A stretch of 64,000 nucleotides of DNA. Origin: Verrucomicrobiales bacterium. Its GTDB lineage: Bacteria > Verrucomicrobiota > Verrucomicrobiia > Verrucomicrobiales > DEV007. The position numbers and the translations under genes are program-made. Below the pieces are notes generated by a model. The model was not told where the DNA came from and made no database searches. It saw nothing but the letters and a program-made list of their open reading frames with translations. Below are positions 15,794 to 25,582 of the stretch, piece by piece. The DNA is taken from positions 124,001 through 188,000 of the forward strand of contig JAKISY010000001.1 in NCBI GenBank assembly GCA_021648365.1, given 5' to 3'. How positions within the stretch are numbered: the first letter of the stretch is position 1; each line of letters opens with the position of its first letter.

Positions 15794-17843
15794 AGTAAGA
15801 GCGAAGTTGGTTTTCTAGGGTGAACTGGCTGCGGACTTGTTCTTCACCTTCTTTGGGTTTGCGGAAGCGGTTGGAGAGGGTTTTGTTGAGGATACGAGCT
15901 TTGACGTTATCGCTCCATTGAACCTCAAAAAAGTCAGTGAGTTGCTTTCTGAGTTTGCCATCTAGGATAGGGAAGACCGTTTCGATTCGACCGTCAAAGT
16001 TGCGTGGTAGGAAATCGGCAGAAGATAGGTAAGCTAAGGGAGTCGTTCCGTTTTGGAAAAGAAACAAGCGGGAGTGTTCGAGGTATTTATCAACGATGCC
16101 GATCGCTTCGATGCTAGGCGCGGGGCTATCGGGGCCGGTGATCATCGAAAACATACCTCGTACAATCAAGCGCACTTTGACACCAGCGTTGGCAGCATCA
16201 TAGAGCAGATTGATTGTTTCTAAGTCGGAGAGATTATTGACTTTGATGGAGATGGCAGCGGGGATACCATTTTTAGCGTTGTCAATTTCGGTCTGGATAC
16301 GTTCCTTCACGAAGTCCCGTAAATGGAAGGGGGCGGCGATCAAATGCTTGAGCTTAGGAGCTTTGTAGGTGCGTTCAAAAAACTCAAAGATAGCGCTGGC
16401 ATCTGCGCCGATCTCGCGATTGGCGGTTAATAAGAGGTGATCGGAAAACACCTTGGCGCTCATTTCGTTGAAGTTGCCAGTGCCTAGTGCGGTGTAGCGT
16501 CGCAGGGTGCCGTGTTCGCGGCGGCTGACGAGACAGAGTTTGGAGTGAACTTTGAGTCCTTGCACGCCGAGGATCACACGAACGCCATTGCGCTGGTATT
16601 CGTTTGCCCAGGCGATATTGGCGCCTTCATCGAAACGCGCTTGGGGTTCGACCATGATGGTGACCTCTTTGCCATTGTGTGCCGCTGCCATCAAGGCACG
16701 AGCTACAAAGGAGTTTTTAGCTAAGCGGTATTGTGTGACTTGGATGCTTTGCACTAAAGGATCCATCGATACTTCGCGTAAGAAGTCGATAAAAATGAGG
16801 AAGCTGTGATAGGGGATATGAAGCAACAGGTCTTTCTTTTTTAACGCAGAAAAGAAACCTTCTTTGATGATGCGCTTGAGGCGTTTGGGGGCATCTTGCG
16901 GAGGTGGGGTGTAAAGCAGGTCACTGCGGCCGAGCTGCGGGAAGTCAATCAAGTCTTTGCGGTTGTGATAGCGAGCACCAGGGTAGAGGTTGTCGGAACC
17001 GGTTAGGTTCAGTTTTTTTGTTAGTAAGCGCAAAAATTGGGCAGGGATGGTGGCGTCGTAGTTGGCGCGAACAGGGAAGCCTCCTTGACGACCGAGCAGG
17101 CTTTCGGCTACTTTGTCATACACCGAATCGGTGAAGTCATCATCAAATTCAAGTTCGGAGTCGCGGGTGAATTTGATCGCGTAGGATTCGAAGTGGTCAT
17201 AGGGGAGGTGGAGGAAGATCTCGGATAATCCATAGCGAATGATATCGTCGAGATACATGATGAGGGTGGATTTACCCGACTGGGGCAAAACTGCAAAGCG
17301 GGGCAAGTCGCCGGGAATCTCGATGATGGCGTGAGATGGCCGGCCGGTGCCGTTTTTTTTGCCCAACCTCACGGCGAGATACATAGGATTGTCTTTGAGT
17401 TGGGGCAGCTTAGCGCTGCTTTTGAGCATGATTGGCATCAGACGAGGTGCGACATGATTGTGGAAGTAATCCTTCAGCCAGTTCTGGTGCTGCGTAGGGA
17501 CGCTACGATTATCGATGATGTGGATGCTTTCCTCAGCAAGATCCTTGATCACCTGGTTGTAGGCTTTGTTGAAGGATTGATTTTCGCGAGCCACGATGGA
17601 ATTGATTTGCTTCAGGGTCTCAACGGGATTGGGGATGTTGAGCTCTTTGTAGCGATCTCCCAAAGTGGCGAGTCTTTTTAGTGTAGCGACGCGAACACGG
17701 AAGAACTCATCTAGGTTAGAGGAGTAGATACCAAGAAATTTGACGCGTTCGAGTAAGGGTACTTCAACGTTGGCGGCTTCTTGTAGCACACGTTCATTGA
17801 AGGATAGCCAGCTGATTTCTTTGCTACGAAAATGATGGTGCAT
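15792..17843 (-). CDS. ppk1: Polyphosphate kinase 1
   Basis: PPK1 makes inorganic polyphosphate from ATP. The 683-residue protein matches the family from its N-terminal domain (SWLSFNERVLQEA, GIYSSNLDEFFRVR) to the catalytic domains (VTQYRLAKNSFVARAL, VEPQARFDEGANI, GTGNFN). The autophosphorylated histidine is in KVHSKL near residue 433, and the second conserved histidine is in LEHSRLFLF near 589. It is convergent with the exported SHD1-like protein. No exopolyphosphatase or phosphate-transport gene is seen nearby, so the regulation is not visible here. Confidence 0.95.
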   Translation of the reverse strand: MHHHFRSKEISWLSFNERVLQEAANVEVPLLERVKFLGIYSSNLDEFFRVRVATLKRLATLGDRYKELNIPNPVETLKQINSIVARENQSFNKAYNQVIKDLAEESIHIIDNRSVPTQHQNWLKDYFHNHVAPRLMPIMLKSSAKLPQLKDNPMYLAVRLGKKNGTGRPSHAIIEIPGDLPRFAVLPQSGKSTLIMYLDDIIRYGLSEIFLHLPYDHFESYAIKFTRDSELEFDDDFTDSVYDKVAESLLGRQGGFPVRANYDATIPAQFLRLLTKKLNLTGSDNLYPGARYHNRKDLIDFPQLGRSDLLYTPPPQDAPKRLKRIIKEGFFSALKKKDLLLHIPYHSFLIFIDFLREVSMDPLVQSIQVTQYRLAKNSFVARALMAAAHNGKEVTIMVEPQARFDEGANIAWANEYQRNGVRVILGVQGLKVHSKLCLVSRREHGTLRRYTALGTGNFNEMSAKVFSDHLLLTANREIGADASAIFEFFERTYKAPKLKHLIAAPFHLRDFVKERIQTEIDNAKNGIPAAISIKVNNLSDLETINLLYDAANAGVKVRLIVRGMFSMITGPDSPAPSIEAIGIVDKYLEHSRLFLFQNGTTPLAYLSSADFLPRNFDGRIETVFPILDGKLRKQLTDFFEVQWSDNVKARILNKTLSNRFRKPKEGEEQVRSQFTLENQLRSY

Positions 17844-18053
17844 TTGAAAGGGAAAGGAAAGGGACGGTGTGGATTACTTGTGGACTGTAAGGGATTTTTG
17901 CTAGGAATCGAGATTTTTTATTGTGAAGGCAGCTTCTTGTAACTTGCAGTTGATGTGGCAATCTTAGATAAGGCAAAAATCCGCAGTGCTTTTGTATGAG
18001 CGGCTGTAAATAAATCGCTTCCACTTTGAGCTTAAATCTGCTATGGCATAACT

Positions 18054-18593
18054 ATGCGAAATTTTACTAAATTTGGAGGTGCACTTGTGATGAGCGTTTC
18101 AGTGTTGCTTATAGGATGTTCGAGTAAGGAAAAAAACTATGATCCGGGCATGGCTAATCCTGCGGGTGGCAATGCGATGCCAGTGGAAGCTGCCGCTGAC
18201 CCCACGACTGCTACAGCTGCCCCGATGACTCCTGCTGAGCCTTTGCCGCCGCTCACTCCAGAAGAGATTGGAGCGACGATCAATTATACGGTGAAGACGG
18301 GTGACAGCCTGTGGTTGATTGCTAAAAATCACAAAAGCTCGATCGGTCGCCTCAAGCGGATCAACCAACTTACAGGGGATAACATCCGAGCGGGGCAGGT
18401 ATTAAAGGTGCCGTCTAGTCAAGGCAAAGTAGCGGCTCCAGTCAGTAAACCTGCTCCAGCAGCGACTAAACCTAGTGCGAAGGTGACTGCTCCTGCTTCG
18501 GGAGGTTTTCGACGTCCGTCTGCGGCGGCGACTCCTCCAACGCCCACTAAGCCTAAAGCAAGTGGAGCTGGAGCGTTGAAAATACAGGACTGA
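18054..18593 (+). CDS. LysM-domain lipoprotein
   Basis: The 179-residue protein begins with a lipoprotein signal. The lipobox LIGC places the lipidated cysteine at residue 22. After an Ala/Pro-rich linker, one LysM domain occupies about residues 78-121 (YTVKTGDSLWLIAKNHK through GQVLKVP). It should bind peptidoglycan or another N-acetylglucosamine polymer. The C-terminus (about 122-179) is a Pro/Ala/Lys-rich low-complexity tail. There is no hydrolase domain, so it is a structural or anchoring protein. Confidence 0.87.
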   Translation: MRNFTKFGGALVMSVSVLLIGCSSKEKNYDPGMANPAGGNAMPVEAAADPTTATAAPMTPAEPLPPLTPEEIGATINYTVKTGDSLWLIAKNHKSSIGRLKRINQLTGDNIRAGQVLKVPSSQGKVAAPVSKPAPAATKPSAKVTAPASGGFRRPSAAATPPTPTKPKASGAGALKIQD

Positions 18594-18661
18594 GCGTGTT
18601 GCAGAGCGCTCGGTATAGTGTTTACTTTCTTTTCAATCTAAATTGATAGTAATCGAAAAAT

Positions 18662-19576
18662 ATGACTTCGGGACAAGCCAAGTTAATACATGTATTGCGT
18701 GACCGCGTTCAAACATTGTTTGACGAGGGCAAAATAGAAGAGGCATTCAAGATGGCGCATACAGCGCTTGAGTCTGCTCGGCGTAATGGTCTAGATGATA
18801 CCGAGCATGCTCCTGAGGTGTTTGACTTGTTTTGTCATATTGCAGCTATACGCAAAAACCGTGGCGATGGCGAGGAGGCGATGGGACTTTATAGCGAGGC
18901 TCTTGAGCTAAGCAAGAAAGAAGGCATGGTGATCGCCCCAGGTGAAATGGGTGCGATGAAGCATGCTTATGGAGCCCTTTGTGATCAACAGGGCTTAGAT
19001 GACGAGGTGATCCCTTTGTATTCTGAAGCGATTGAGCATTTGCGCTTGCTGCCAGAGCCTCCGTTGACGGATATCGCTAATATGGCGAATAACTTGGGGA
19101 TGATTTATCGCAATCAGGTCAAGTTAGATTTGGCGGAGCGTTGTTATGACGTGGCTTTGCAGACTTTCGAGCAAATGAATGGGCCGGATCACCTCACGGT
19201 GGCTACGGTTTGTAATAATTTGGGAGGTCTATACTGGGCTTGGAGGCATCCTGAAATGGCGCGAGACATGCACTTGCGAGCTTTGAAAATTCGACGAGAA
19301 ATGCTTTCGGACGATCATCCCGACATTGGTCAGTCGGCGTGCAATTTAGCCACGGTGTATCATGATTTGGGGGATTTTGATAAAGCTTCACGGAATTATG
19401 AGCGAGCCATGGGGATTCTTTCTAAGAACATCAATGAGAGTTGGGAGACTTACGACATTGTGACTCAAAATTACGCTGAGTTGCTCAATGAGCACGGCCA
19501 GCAAGGCAAGTCTAAAAAGCTGGTGATGAAGACCGATCGCTTGTTGGAAAAATTCCGTCCAAAGATGGAAGTTTAG
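18662..19576 (+). CDS. Tetratricopeptide repeat protein
   Basis: The 304-residue protein has no signal peptide. It is built of helical pairs with TPR spacing, for example ALCDQQGLDDEVIPLYSEAI, MIYRNQVKLDLAERCYDVAL and TVYHDLGDFDKASRNYERAM, similar to kinesin-light-chain type repeats. Such proteins are scaffolds for protein interactions, and the partner is unknown. The gene starts 68 bases after the LysM lipoprotein gene and ends 4 bases before the convergent ABC ATPase gene. Confidence 0.8.
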   Translation: MTSGQAKLIHVLRDRVQTLFDEGKIEEAFKMAHTALESARRNGLDDTEHAPEVFDLFCHIAAIRKNRGDGEEAMGLYSEALELSKKEGMVIAPGEMGAMKHAYGALCDQQGLDDEVIPLYSEAIEHLRLLPEPPLTDIANMANNLGMIYRNQVKLDLAERCYDVALQTFEQMNGPDHLTVATVCNNLGGLYWAWRHPEMARDMHLRALKIRREMLSDDHPDIGQSACNLATVYHDLGDFDKASRNYERAMGILSKNINESWETYDIVTQNYAELLNEHGQQGKSKKLVMKTDRLLEKFRPKMEV

Positions 19577-19580
19577 CTTT

Positions 19581-20315
19581 TTAGTATCGCATCACTTTGC
19601 TGAGGAAATTTTGCACGTAGGGATGGCTTGGCTTGCCGAAGAGTTCTTCGGGCGAGCCTTGTTCCAGAATTTTTCCTTCTGCGAGGAAGATAACTTGATC
19701 GGCGACGGCTCGAGCGAAACCCATTTCGTGAGTGGAGAGGATGATGGGTTGTCCGCTGCGACTGAGAGTTTCGATCACTTTGAGCACTTCGGCGGTCATT
19801 TCTGGGTCGAGCGCGGAGGTCGGTTCGTCGAGCAGCAGTAGTCTGGGTTGGATGGCGATGGCGCGTGCTAAGGCAAAGCGTTGTTGTTGACCTCCGGATA
19901 GCTGGGAGGGGTATTTGTGCTGGTGGGGTTCAAGCTGAAACTTCTCAAGTGCTTGTTGGCAGAGTTTGTTGGCTTCGTCTGCTTTTTTTCCATGAACTTT
20001 GATCAGTGGGAGTTCGATGTTTTCAGCGGCGGTGAGGTGGGGGAAAAGGTTGAAGGATTGAAACAGGTAGCCATTTTGCCGCCGGTGTTGTAGCAGGGCT
20101 TCTTCATTTTGAAGAAGTGGCTGTTGATCAAAAACAAGCTCTCCACTGTCGGGCGATTCGAGGGCTCCGAGCAAACGCATGAGGGTGGACTTTCCGCTGC
20201 CCGATGGTCCGATCAAGACGATCACATTGACGGGGTCGCTGATGCACAGGCTGAGATCTCGAAGGGCGTGAGTCTTGCCGTATTGCTTGTTGATCTGGTG
20301 CAGTTCAATGTTCAT
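19581..20315 (-). CDS. Polar amino acid ABC transporter ATP-binding protein
   Basis: The 244-residue ATPase has Walker A GPSGSGKST (about 36-44), signature LSGGQQQR (139-146), Walker B with D-loop LLLLDEPTSALD (159-170) and the switch histidine in STHEMGFA. It fits the GlnQ/HisP subfamily that energises uptake of polar amino acids. It overlaps the end of the permease gene by 11 bases, so the two are translationally coupled. No periplasmic binding-protein gene is adjacent, so the binding subunit must be encoded elsewhere. Confidence 0.88.
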   Translation of the reverse strand: MNIELHQINKQYGKTHALRDLSLCISDPVNVIVLIGPSGSGKSTLMRLLGALESPDSGELVFDQQPLLQNEEALLQHRRQNGYLFQSFNLFPHLTAAENIELPLIKVHGKKADEANKLCQQALEKFQLEPHQHKYPSQLSGGQQQRFALARAIAIQPRLLLLDEPTSALDPEMTAEVLKVIETLSRSGQPIILSTHEMGFARAVADQVIFLAEGKILEQGSPEELFGKPSHPYVQNFLSKVMRY

Positions 20316-21039
20316 AGCGAAAGCGTTTCTCCAAGTGATGTGAGAGCACGGCTAGGGGGAGGGTGAGCAAAAGGTAACCTATGGCGAGCGGGATGTAGGC
20401 GGCAAAAGTGGAGTAGGTGGCGGCATTGACCTCTCGGGCTTGCATGGTGAACTCTCGCAAGCCGATAACGTATAATAGGGAGGAGTCTTTGATCAGGTTG
20501 GCAAATTGACCGCTGACACCAGGCAGAACTCGACGAATGGCTTGGGGGATGATGACATAACGATAGATCTGTGATTCTGTCAGCCCGATGGCACGAGCGG
20601 ATTGGATCTGTGAGCGGGGGATGGATTCGATCCCGCCACGAAAGATTTCACTGAGGTAGGCGCCGGAGAAGACGGATAAGATGAGGGTGCCGATGATGAA
20701 TTTATTATGCAGGCCAGCTGCGTCGGCAATGAGGTAAAAGATGATCAGGATCTGCACCAACAGCGGAGTGCCTCGAATGATCTCGACATAGAGACGGGAG
20801 AGGATTCGAGTAGGACGAAATTTTGCCAATTGCCCTGCTAGTAATAAACTGCCGAATAGACTGCTGAGAATCAGCGCACAAGCACTGAGGATTAAGGTCA
20901 TACCCCAACCGCGGATGAGGTTCCAGCGGTAGGGGGCGATTTTATGCCACGAAAAATCATAGCTGAGCAGGATGTAGAAAAAGAAACAGAACCCCGCTGC
21001 TAGGATCGAGAACAGAAAATAGGATAAGGCTTTTTTCAC
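20305..21039 (-). CDS. Polar amino acid ABC transporter permease
   Basis: The 244-residue permease has about five membrane helices and the HisM/GlnP-type coupling region. GTPLLVQILIIFYLI sits in the middle, followed by the EAA loop EIFRGGIESIPRSQIQSARAIGLTE (first residues shown). The start is GTG at 21039. The gene lies directly upstream of and overlapping its ATPase. A homodimeric permease with the ATPase would form the importer. A solute-binding gene is missing on both sides: glpD is upstream and the TPR gene downstream. Confidence 0.87.
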   Translation of the reverse strand: MKKALSYFLFSILAAGFCFFFYILLSYDFSWHKIAPYRWNLIRGWGMTLILSACALILSSLFGSLLLAGQLAKFRPTRILSRLYVEIIRGTPLLVQILIIFYLIADAAGLHNKFIIGTLILSVFSGAYLSEIFRGGIESIPRSQIQSARAIGLTESQIYRYVIIPQAIRRVLPGVSGQFANLIKDSSLLYVIGLREFTMQAREVNAATYSTFAAYIPLAIGYLLLTLPLAVLSHHLEKRFRYEH

Positions 21040-21093
21040 TGAATGTCTGCGGATCGAATCGAGTTAGTGCAAGAGGAGGAAGCAAGCCGTCAT

Positions 21094-22596
21094 TCAAGCG
21101 CCGTGAGTTTTAATAAAGAGCTCGGTTTGTTCTTTGATCCAGGCCTCGTCTTTGCCGAGTTCACCTGCTAGAAGTCGGGCGGCTTCGGGGGCGGCTTCGC
21201 AAGAGGCTTTTTTGTTCAAAAGTAGGCAACGAGTGCGCCGCGCTAGAGCATCCTCTAAGCTCAGAGCCATTTCAAAACGAGCGGCGGCGATGATGCTTGC
21301 CTTTTTGTATTCAAAGTCTGGATGCAGTAGGCTGTTAAGTTCGTTATCGTTTTCTGCGATGCCGTCACTTTCATCACTGCGGTGGATTTCGAGGTCGAGA
21401 GTGCAGCAGGGTTTGGCTTCCAGCGATGCATGTTGGATAGCTTGATCAATGGTGTCCTCTGCCATGTGACGGTAGGTGGTCCACTTGCCGCCGACGATGG
21501 TGATCAGCCCGCTTGCTGAAACATCGATGTGGTGATCGCGGGATATTTTTGAAGTGGTGCCGCCTTTGGTATGAGCTGGGCGGACTAATGGACGGATGCC
21601 GGCAAAAACTGAGAGCACATCTTTTTTGCTGGGGGCTTTTTGCAAGTAGCGCCCTGCGTGTTCGAGCAGGTAGTCGATCTCTTCTTCCAGTGGGCGAGGT
21701 TCCAGTTCGATCGGCACATCGGGAGTATCGGTGGTGCCGAACATGAGGTGGCCGTGCCAAGGTATGGCGAAGAGCACCCGTCCGTCATCGGTTTTTGGGA
21801 TCATGATGGCATGATCGGCGGAGAGAAAGGAGGCATCGAGGATGATGTGGATGCCTTGACTCGGCTCGATGATTTCTGGGGTGGAGGATTCATCGAGTTG
21901 GCGCACGGAGTCGGCGAACACTCCGGTGGCATTGATGACCACCTTGGCTTGTAGCTCATACTCGCGTCCGCTCAATTGATCGGTGGCGATGACTCCGGTG
22001 ATTTGATCATTGTCTTTGTTGAGTTTTTCTACCTTGAGATAATTGAGCACGCAGGCGTCCTCTTTGGCGGCACTGCGAGCGAGGGCGATCACCATGCGTG
22101 CGTCGTCAAACTGGGCATCCCAATAGAGCGTGCCACCAGTGAGTCCGTCAATTTTCAAGTTAGGAAAGAGGTCTATCACTTTGTCCTTCGAGAGCAGTAG
22201 TGAGTTGTCGATACTGCGTTTGCCAGAAAGTAGGTCATACACCTTCATGCCGAAGGTGTAGTAGTAGGGTTCATACCAGCGGTAGGCGGGGATCACAAAG
22301 GGCAGGGGCTTGACGAGGTGGGGGGCGTTCTTTAATAAATGTCCGCGTTCACGTAAGGAATCTCGAACCATCGGGATGTCGCCTTGTTGCAGGTAGCGCA
22401 CGCCACCATGGATGAGTTTGGTGCTGCGGGAGGAGGTTCCCTGAGAGAAGTCGCCTTGTTCGAGTAGGAGGGTGCGCAGTCCTCTAGCAGCTGCGTCCAC
22501 TGCGCAACCTAGACCGGTAGCACCTCCGCCAATGATGATGAGATCCCATTTTATCGAAGAGTCTTCGATTTGACTGAGCATGGCTTGGCGATTCAT
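21094..22596 (-). CDS. glpD: Glycerol-3-phosphate dehydrogenase (FAD)
   Basis: This respiratory enzyme oxidises sn-glycerol 3-phosphate to dihydroxyacetone phosphate at the inner membrane and passes electrons to quinone. The 500-residue length equals the usual GlpD size. The FAD-binding motif IIGGGATGLG lies at about 21-30, followed by SSRSTKLIHGGVRYL. I chose the ATG at 22596 because the upstream extension to a TTG is unlike the family. It is divergent from the DUF1549/DUF1553 operon. With the menaquinone genes at 56-59 kb, menaquinone is its probable electron acceptor (inference). Confidence 0.9.
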   Translation of the reverse strand: MNRQAMLSQIEDSSIKWDLIIIGGGATGLGCAVDAAARGLRTLLLEQGDFSQGTSSRSTKLIHGGVRYLQQGDIPMVRDSLRERGHLLKNAPHLVKPLPFVIPAYRWYEPYYYTFGMKVYDLLSGKRSIDNSLLLSKDKVIDLFPNLKIDGLTGGTLYWDAQFDDARMVIALARSAAKEDACVLNYLKVEKLNKDNDQITGVIATDQLSGREYELQAKVVINATGVFADSVRQLDESSTPEIIEPSQGIHIILDASFLSADHAIMIPKTDDGRVLFAIPWHGHLMFGTTDTPDVPIELEPRPLEEEIDYLLEHAGRYLQKAPSKKDVLSVFAGIRPLVRPAHTKGGTTSKISRDHHIDVSASGLITIVGGKWTTYRHMAEDTIDQAIQHASLEAKPCCTLDLEIHRSDESDGIAENDNELNSLLHPDFEYKKASIIAAARFEMALSLEDALARRTRCLLLNKKASCEAAPEAARLLAGELGKDEAWIKEQTELFIKTHGA

Positions 22597-22760
22597 AGTA
22601 GTGATTGGGATTGGATAGGATGCTGGTGCTGATGTTGCTTTTACTCTTTCACAAAAAGTCTTTGTAGGGAAATCAATAGTGTTATTTGCTCTCGATTGAT
22701 TTTTTTTGGGCAATTTTTCTCGTACTGGGAGTAACAGGGTGAAAGCTTCTCTAAATCATT

Positions 22761-25577
22761 ATGTTGGTGCGTGTAAATATTAGAAAACAAGGGTTATTGT
22801 TAGGGCTGCTGCTGTCGAGCGGAGGATGGACTGGGTCTGCTGGTGCTCAAGAGAAAGAGGGGCTGGCTTTTTTTAAAGAGAAAATCGAGCCGGTGTTGAT
22901 CGGGCAGTGTTATGATTGTCATTCTGCGATCAGCGAAAAACCTAAGGGCGGCTTGCTGTTGGATTCTCGTAAGCACACACTTGAAGGCGGTAAATCGGGT
23001 AAGGCGGTGGTGGCGGGAGATGTGAAAGCGAGTTTGATCATCGAGGCTTTGCGTTATGGGGAATTCGAAATGCCGCCTTCCGATCAGCTGCCAGCAGCGG
23101 TGGTAGCTGATTTTGAGAAGTGGATTGCGAGCGGAGCGCCCGACCCAAGGGATGAGGCTCCGAGCGCTGTGGAAGCGGAAAAGCTGGTTTGGCAGCAAGT
23201 CGCTGGAGAGCGTTTGAAGTGGTGGAGTTTGCAGGCGGTGAAAAAGGTGGCTGCGCCTGCGGTGGATGATTCCAAAGCCGGATGGTTGCACGGCGCGATC
23301 GATCGTTTTGTTTTGGCGGACTTGCAGAAGCATCACTTGCAGCCTTCTCGACGAACGGATCGACGGGCATTGCTGCGGCGTTTGGCGATCGTGATCACGG
23401 GCTTGATCCCGGCTCCGGAGGTGATGAAACAATGGCTCGCGGACACGCGCGCGGATGAGGTGGTGGCGGCTGAATATGCGGATCAGCTGCTAGCATCGCC
23501 GCAATTTGGTGAGACTTGGGCTCAACATTGGCTCGATGGTATTAGGTTTGGGGAAAGTAATGGTTCCGAAGATAATCTCTATCGTGCTCGTGCGTGGTGG
23601 TATCGTGACTACGTCGCGCGAGCTTTTAATGAAAATATTCCCTACTCACAATTTGTGCGCGAGCAGTTGGCAGGCGATGTGCTGGGGGTGGATGAAGCGA
23701 CTGGGTTTTTAGTGGCTGGTCCGCATGTGTCTCCCGCTACGATAGGACGAGAGCCGACGGCTATCTTGCAAGCTCGCTATGATCGACTCGATGAGTTGAT
23801 GCAGACGGTAGGAGCTTCTTTGTTAGGGTCATCTTTGGGTTGTGCTCGTTGTCATGACCACAAGTTTGATGCGATCAGCACCAAGGATTATTACTCCATC
23901 GTCGCAGTGTTTCAGGATGTGGAGTATGGTCATCGCCTGCCTAAGTTGCGACCAGAGCATGCTCAGATGAAGGCTTATCGCAATTTGATGGATAAGGTGA
24001 AGCAGGCGCGTGCGTCATTGATGGACAAAGGGCAGAAATCGTGGGTGGAAGATTGGGGAGACCACAGCAGAATTCTGTTTCCCGCTCAGCAAGCTAAGTG
24101 GGTGCGGGTGCGTTTTTTGACTGGTCACGCAGCGGTGGACGAAGTGGAAATTTATGAGGCGGAGACGGCGGATAGAAATTTAGCCTTGGCTTCGAATGGA
24201 GCTAAAGCTAAGGAATTTAATACCCTCCACAGCACTTCAAACAAGGGGCAAGAACAATTGAACGATGGCGAGAGGGAGGCTTTTTGGGGCTGGGCTGGAA
24301 AACGCAAGGATAGTAAAAAACAACACGGTTTCGTGATCGAACTGGCAGAGAAGGCGCAGGTGGATCGTGTGGATCTGAGCACCAATCGTGCGGCTTTGAC
24401 CTTGACGGATTATTTGATTGAAAAGAACACGGCGGGGTTCTCCCGTTTCGAAATCGACCTTAGTATGGACGAAAAGAGTTGGACACAGGTCTTTAGTTCG
24501 GAGACGGGGAAGGGCGATCAAAATAAAGCTTGTCAAGAGTTGCTGCGTTCTTTGAATGAACTGACTCAGCGGATTTATCAAGAGGGTCCCAAGCCTATCT
24601 TTGCTGCTAAGTTCATCGAGCCGAAAGTAACCCAGGTTTTGCTGCGAGGAGATCCAAATAACTTGGGCGAAGCGGTAAGGCCCAATGGGCTTTCCGCTTT
24701 TCGCACGGACTTGGAATTAACCGACCAAAGCAAGGGGCAAGAGCGACGCCTTGCCTTTGCCAACTGGTTGGTGGATGGAAAGAACCCGCTTACGGCGCGA
24801 GTTGCAGTCAATCGCATGTGGTATCATGTGTTTGGAGCGGGTATCGTGACAACCCTAGATGACTTCGGGCAGGCTGGAGAAAAACCTTCTCATCCGCAAT
24901 TACTGGATTATTTGGCAGCAGAGTTTGTAGAGTCAAACTGGGACATGAAAGCGATGATTCGTCGCATGGTATTGTCGCAAACTTTCGCCCAGAGCAGTCA
25001 GCCGCGAGCCAAAGCTGTGCAAGTGGACTCAGGTAATATTTGGCTGTGGCGCTTCGCTCCACGTAGAGTGAGCGCGGAAGTATTGCGCGATTCCATCTTG
25101 TTTGCAGCTGGCACTCTGGATCAACGTGTGGGAGGCAAGGGTTATCGTATTCATGCCGATAAAAAGCGCTATGGGCAGTGGAAAGTGGTGGACAATTCCA
25201 GTGCTAAGACTTGGCGTAGGCTATTCTATCAGCAGCGTATGCGAGGAGTGGATGACCGCATGTTTATGGCGTTTGATTTGCCCGATTGCAAGACGCTGAG
25301 TTCTAAGCGCCCGGTTTCTACTACCCCGCTTCAGGCCTTGAATCTGATGAATGGTAAGTTGATTGAGATTCAGAGCGAGAAGATTTCTCAACGGGTTTGC
25401 AGCGAAGTGGGGGAAGCGGATTTGGGTAAACAAGTGGATTATTTATATCAACTGATTTTAGGGCGATTGCCTTCTGCTCAAGAAAAAGGGCAGGTGACGG
25501 CTTTGGTGCAACAGGACGGCTTACCAAGCTTGGCGAGAGTTCTTTTTAATACCAATGAATTTGCATTTTTGAACTGA
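22761..25577 (+). CDS. Cytochrome c domain, DUF1549 and DUF1553 protein with discoidin-like insert
   Basis: This exported 938-residue protein has the PVC order PSCyt1-DUF1549-DUF1553. A signal peptide precedes CYDCH (50-54), a c-type heme site. DUF1549 follows at about 180-400, with a second CARCH motif at 361-365. Residues of about 440-585 are a beta-sandwich-like insert resembling an F5/8 type C domain (KWVRVRFL, VDEVEIYEAE). DUF1553 runs from about 658 to 915 (RVAVNRMWYHVFG). Family function is unproven, and members often sit in polysaccharide-degradation clusters. The downstream DUF1501 gene starts 5 bases after its stop, the usual partner arrangement. Confidence 0.9.
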   Translation: MLVRVNIRKQGLLLGLLLSSGGWTGSAGAQEKEGLAFFKEKIEPVLIGQCYDCHSAISEKPKGGLLLDSRKHTLEGGKSGKAVVAGDVKASLIIEALRYGEFEMPPSDQLPAAVVADFEKWIASGAPDPRDEAPSAVEAEKLVWQQVAGERLKWWSLQAVKKVAAPAVDDSKAGWLHGAIDRFVLADLQKHHLQPSRRTDRRALLRRLAIVITGLIPAPEVMKQWLADTRADEVVAAEYADQLLASPQFGETWAQHWLDGIRFGESNGSEDNLYRARAWWYRDYVARAFNENIPYSQFVREQLAGDVLGVDEATGFLVAGPHVSPATIGREPTAILQARYDRLDELMQTVGASLLGSSLGCARCHDHKFDAISTKDYYSIVAVFQDVEYGHRLPKLRPEHAQMKAYRNLMDKVKQARASLMDKGQKSWVEDWGDHSRILFPAQQAKWVRVRFLTGHAAVDEVEIYEAETADRNLALASNGAKAKEFNTLHSTSNKGQEQLNDGEREAFWGWAGKRKDSKKQHGFVIELAEKAQVDRVDLSTNRAALTLTDYLIEKNTAGFSRFEIDLSMDEKSWTQVFSSETGKGDQNKACQELLRSLNELTQRIYQEGPKPIFAAKFIEPKVTQVLLRGDPNNLGEAVRPNGLSAFRTDLELTDQSKGQERRLAFANWLVDGKNPLTARVAVNRMWYHVFGAGIVTTLDDFGQAGEKPSHPQLLDYLAAEFVESNWDMKAMIRRMVLSQTFAQSSQPRAKAVQVDSGNIWLWRFAPRRVSAEVLRDSILFAAGTLDQRVGGKGYRIHADKKRYGQWKVVDNSSAKTWRRLFYQQRMRGVDDRMFMAFDLPDCKTLSSKRPVSTTPLQALNLMNGKLIEIQSEKISQRVCSEVGEADLGKQVDYLYQLILGRLPSAQEKGQVTALVQQDGLPSLARVLFNTNEFAFLN

Positions 25578-25582
25578 TACTT

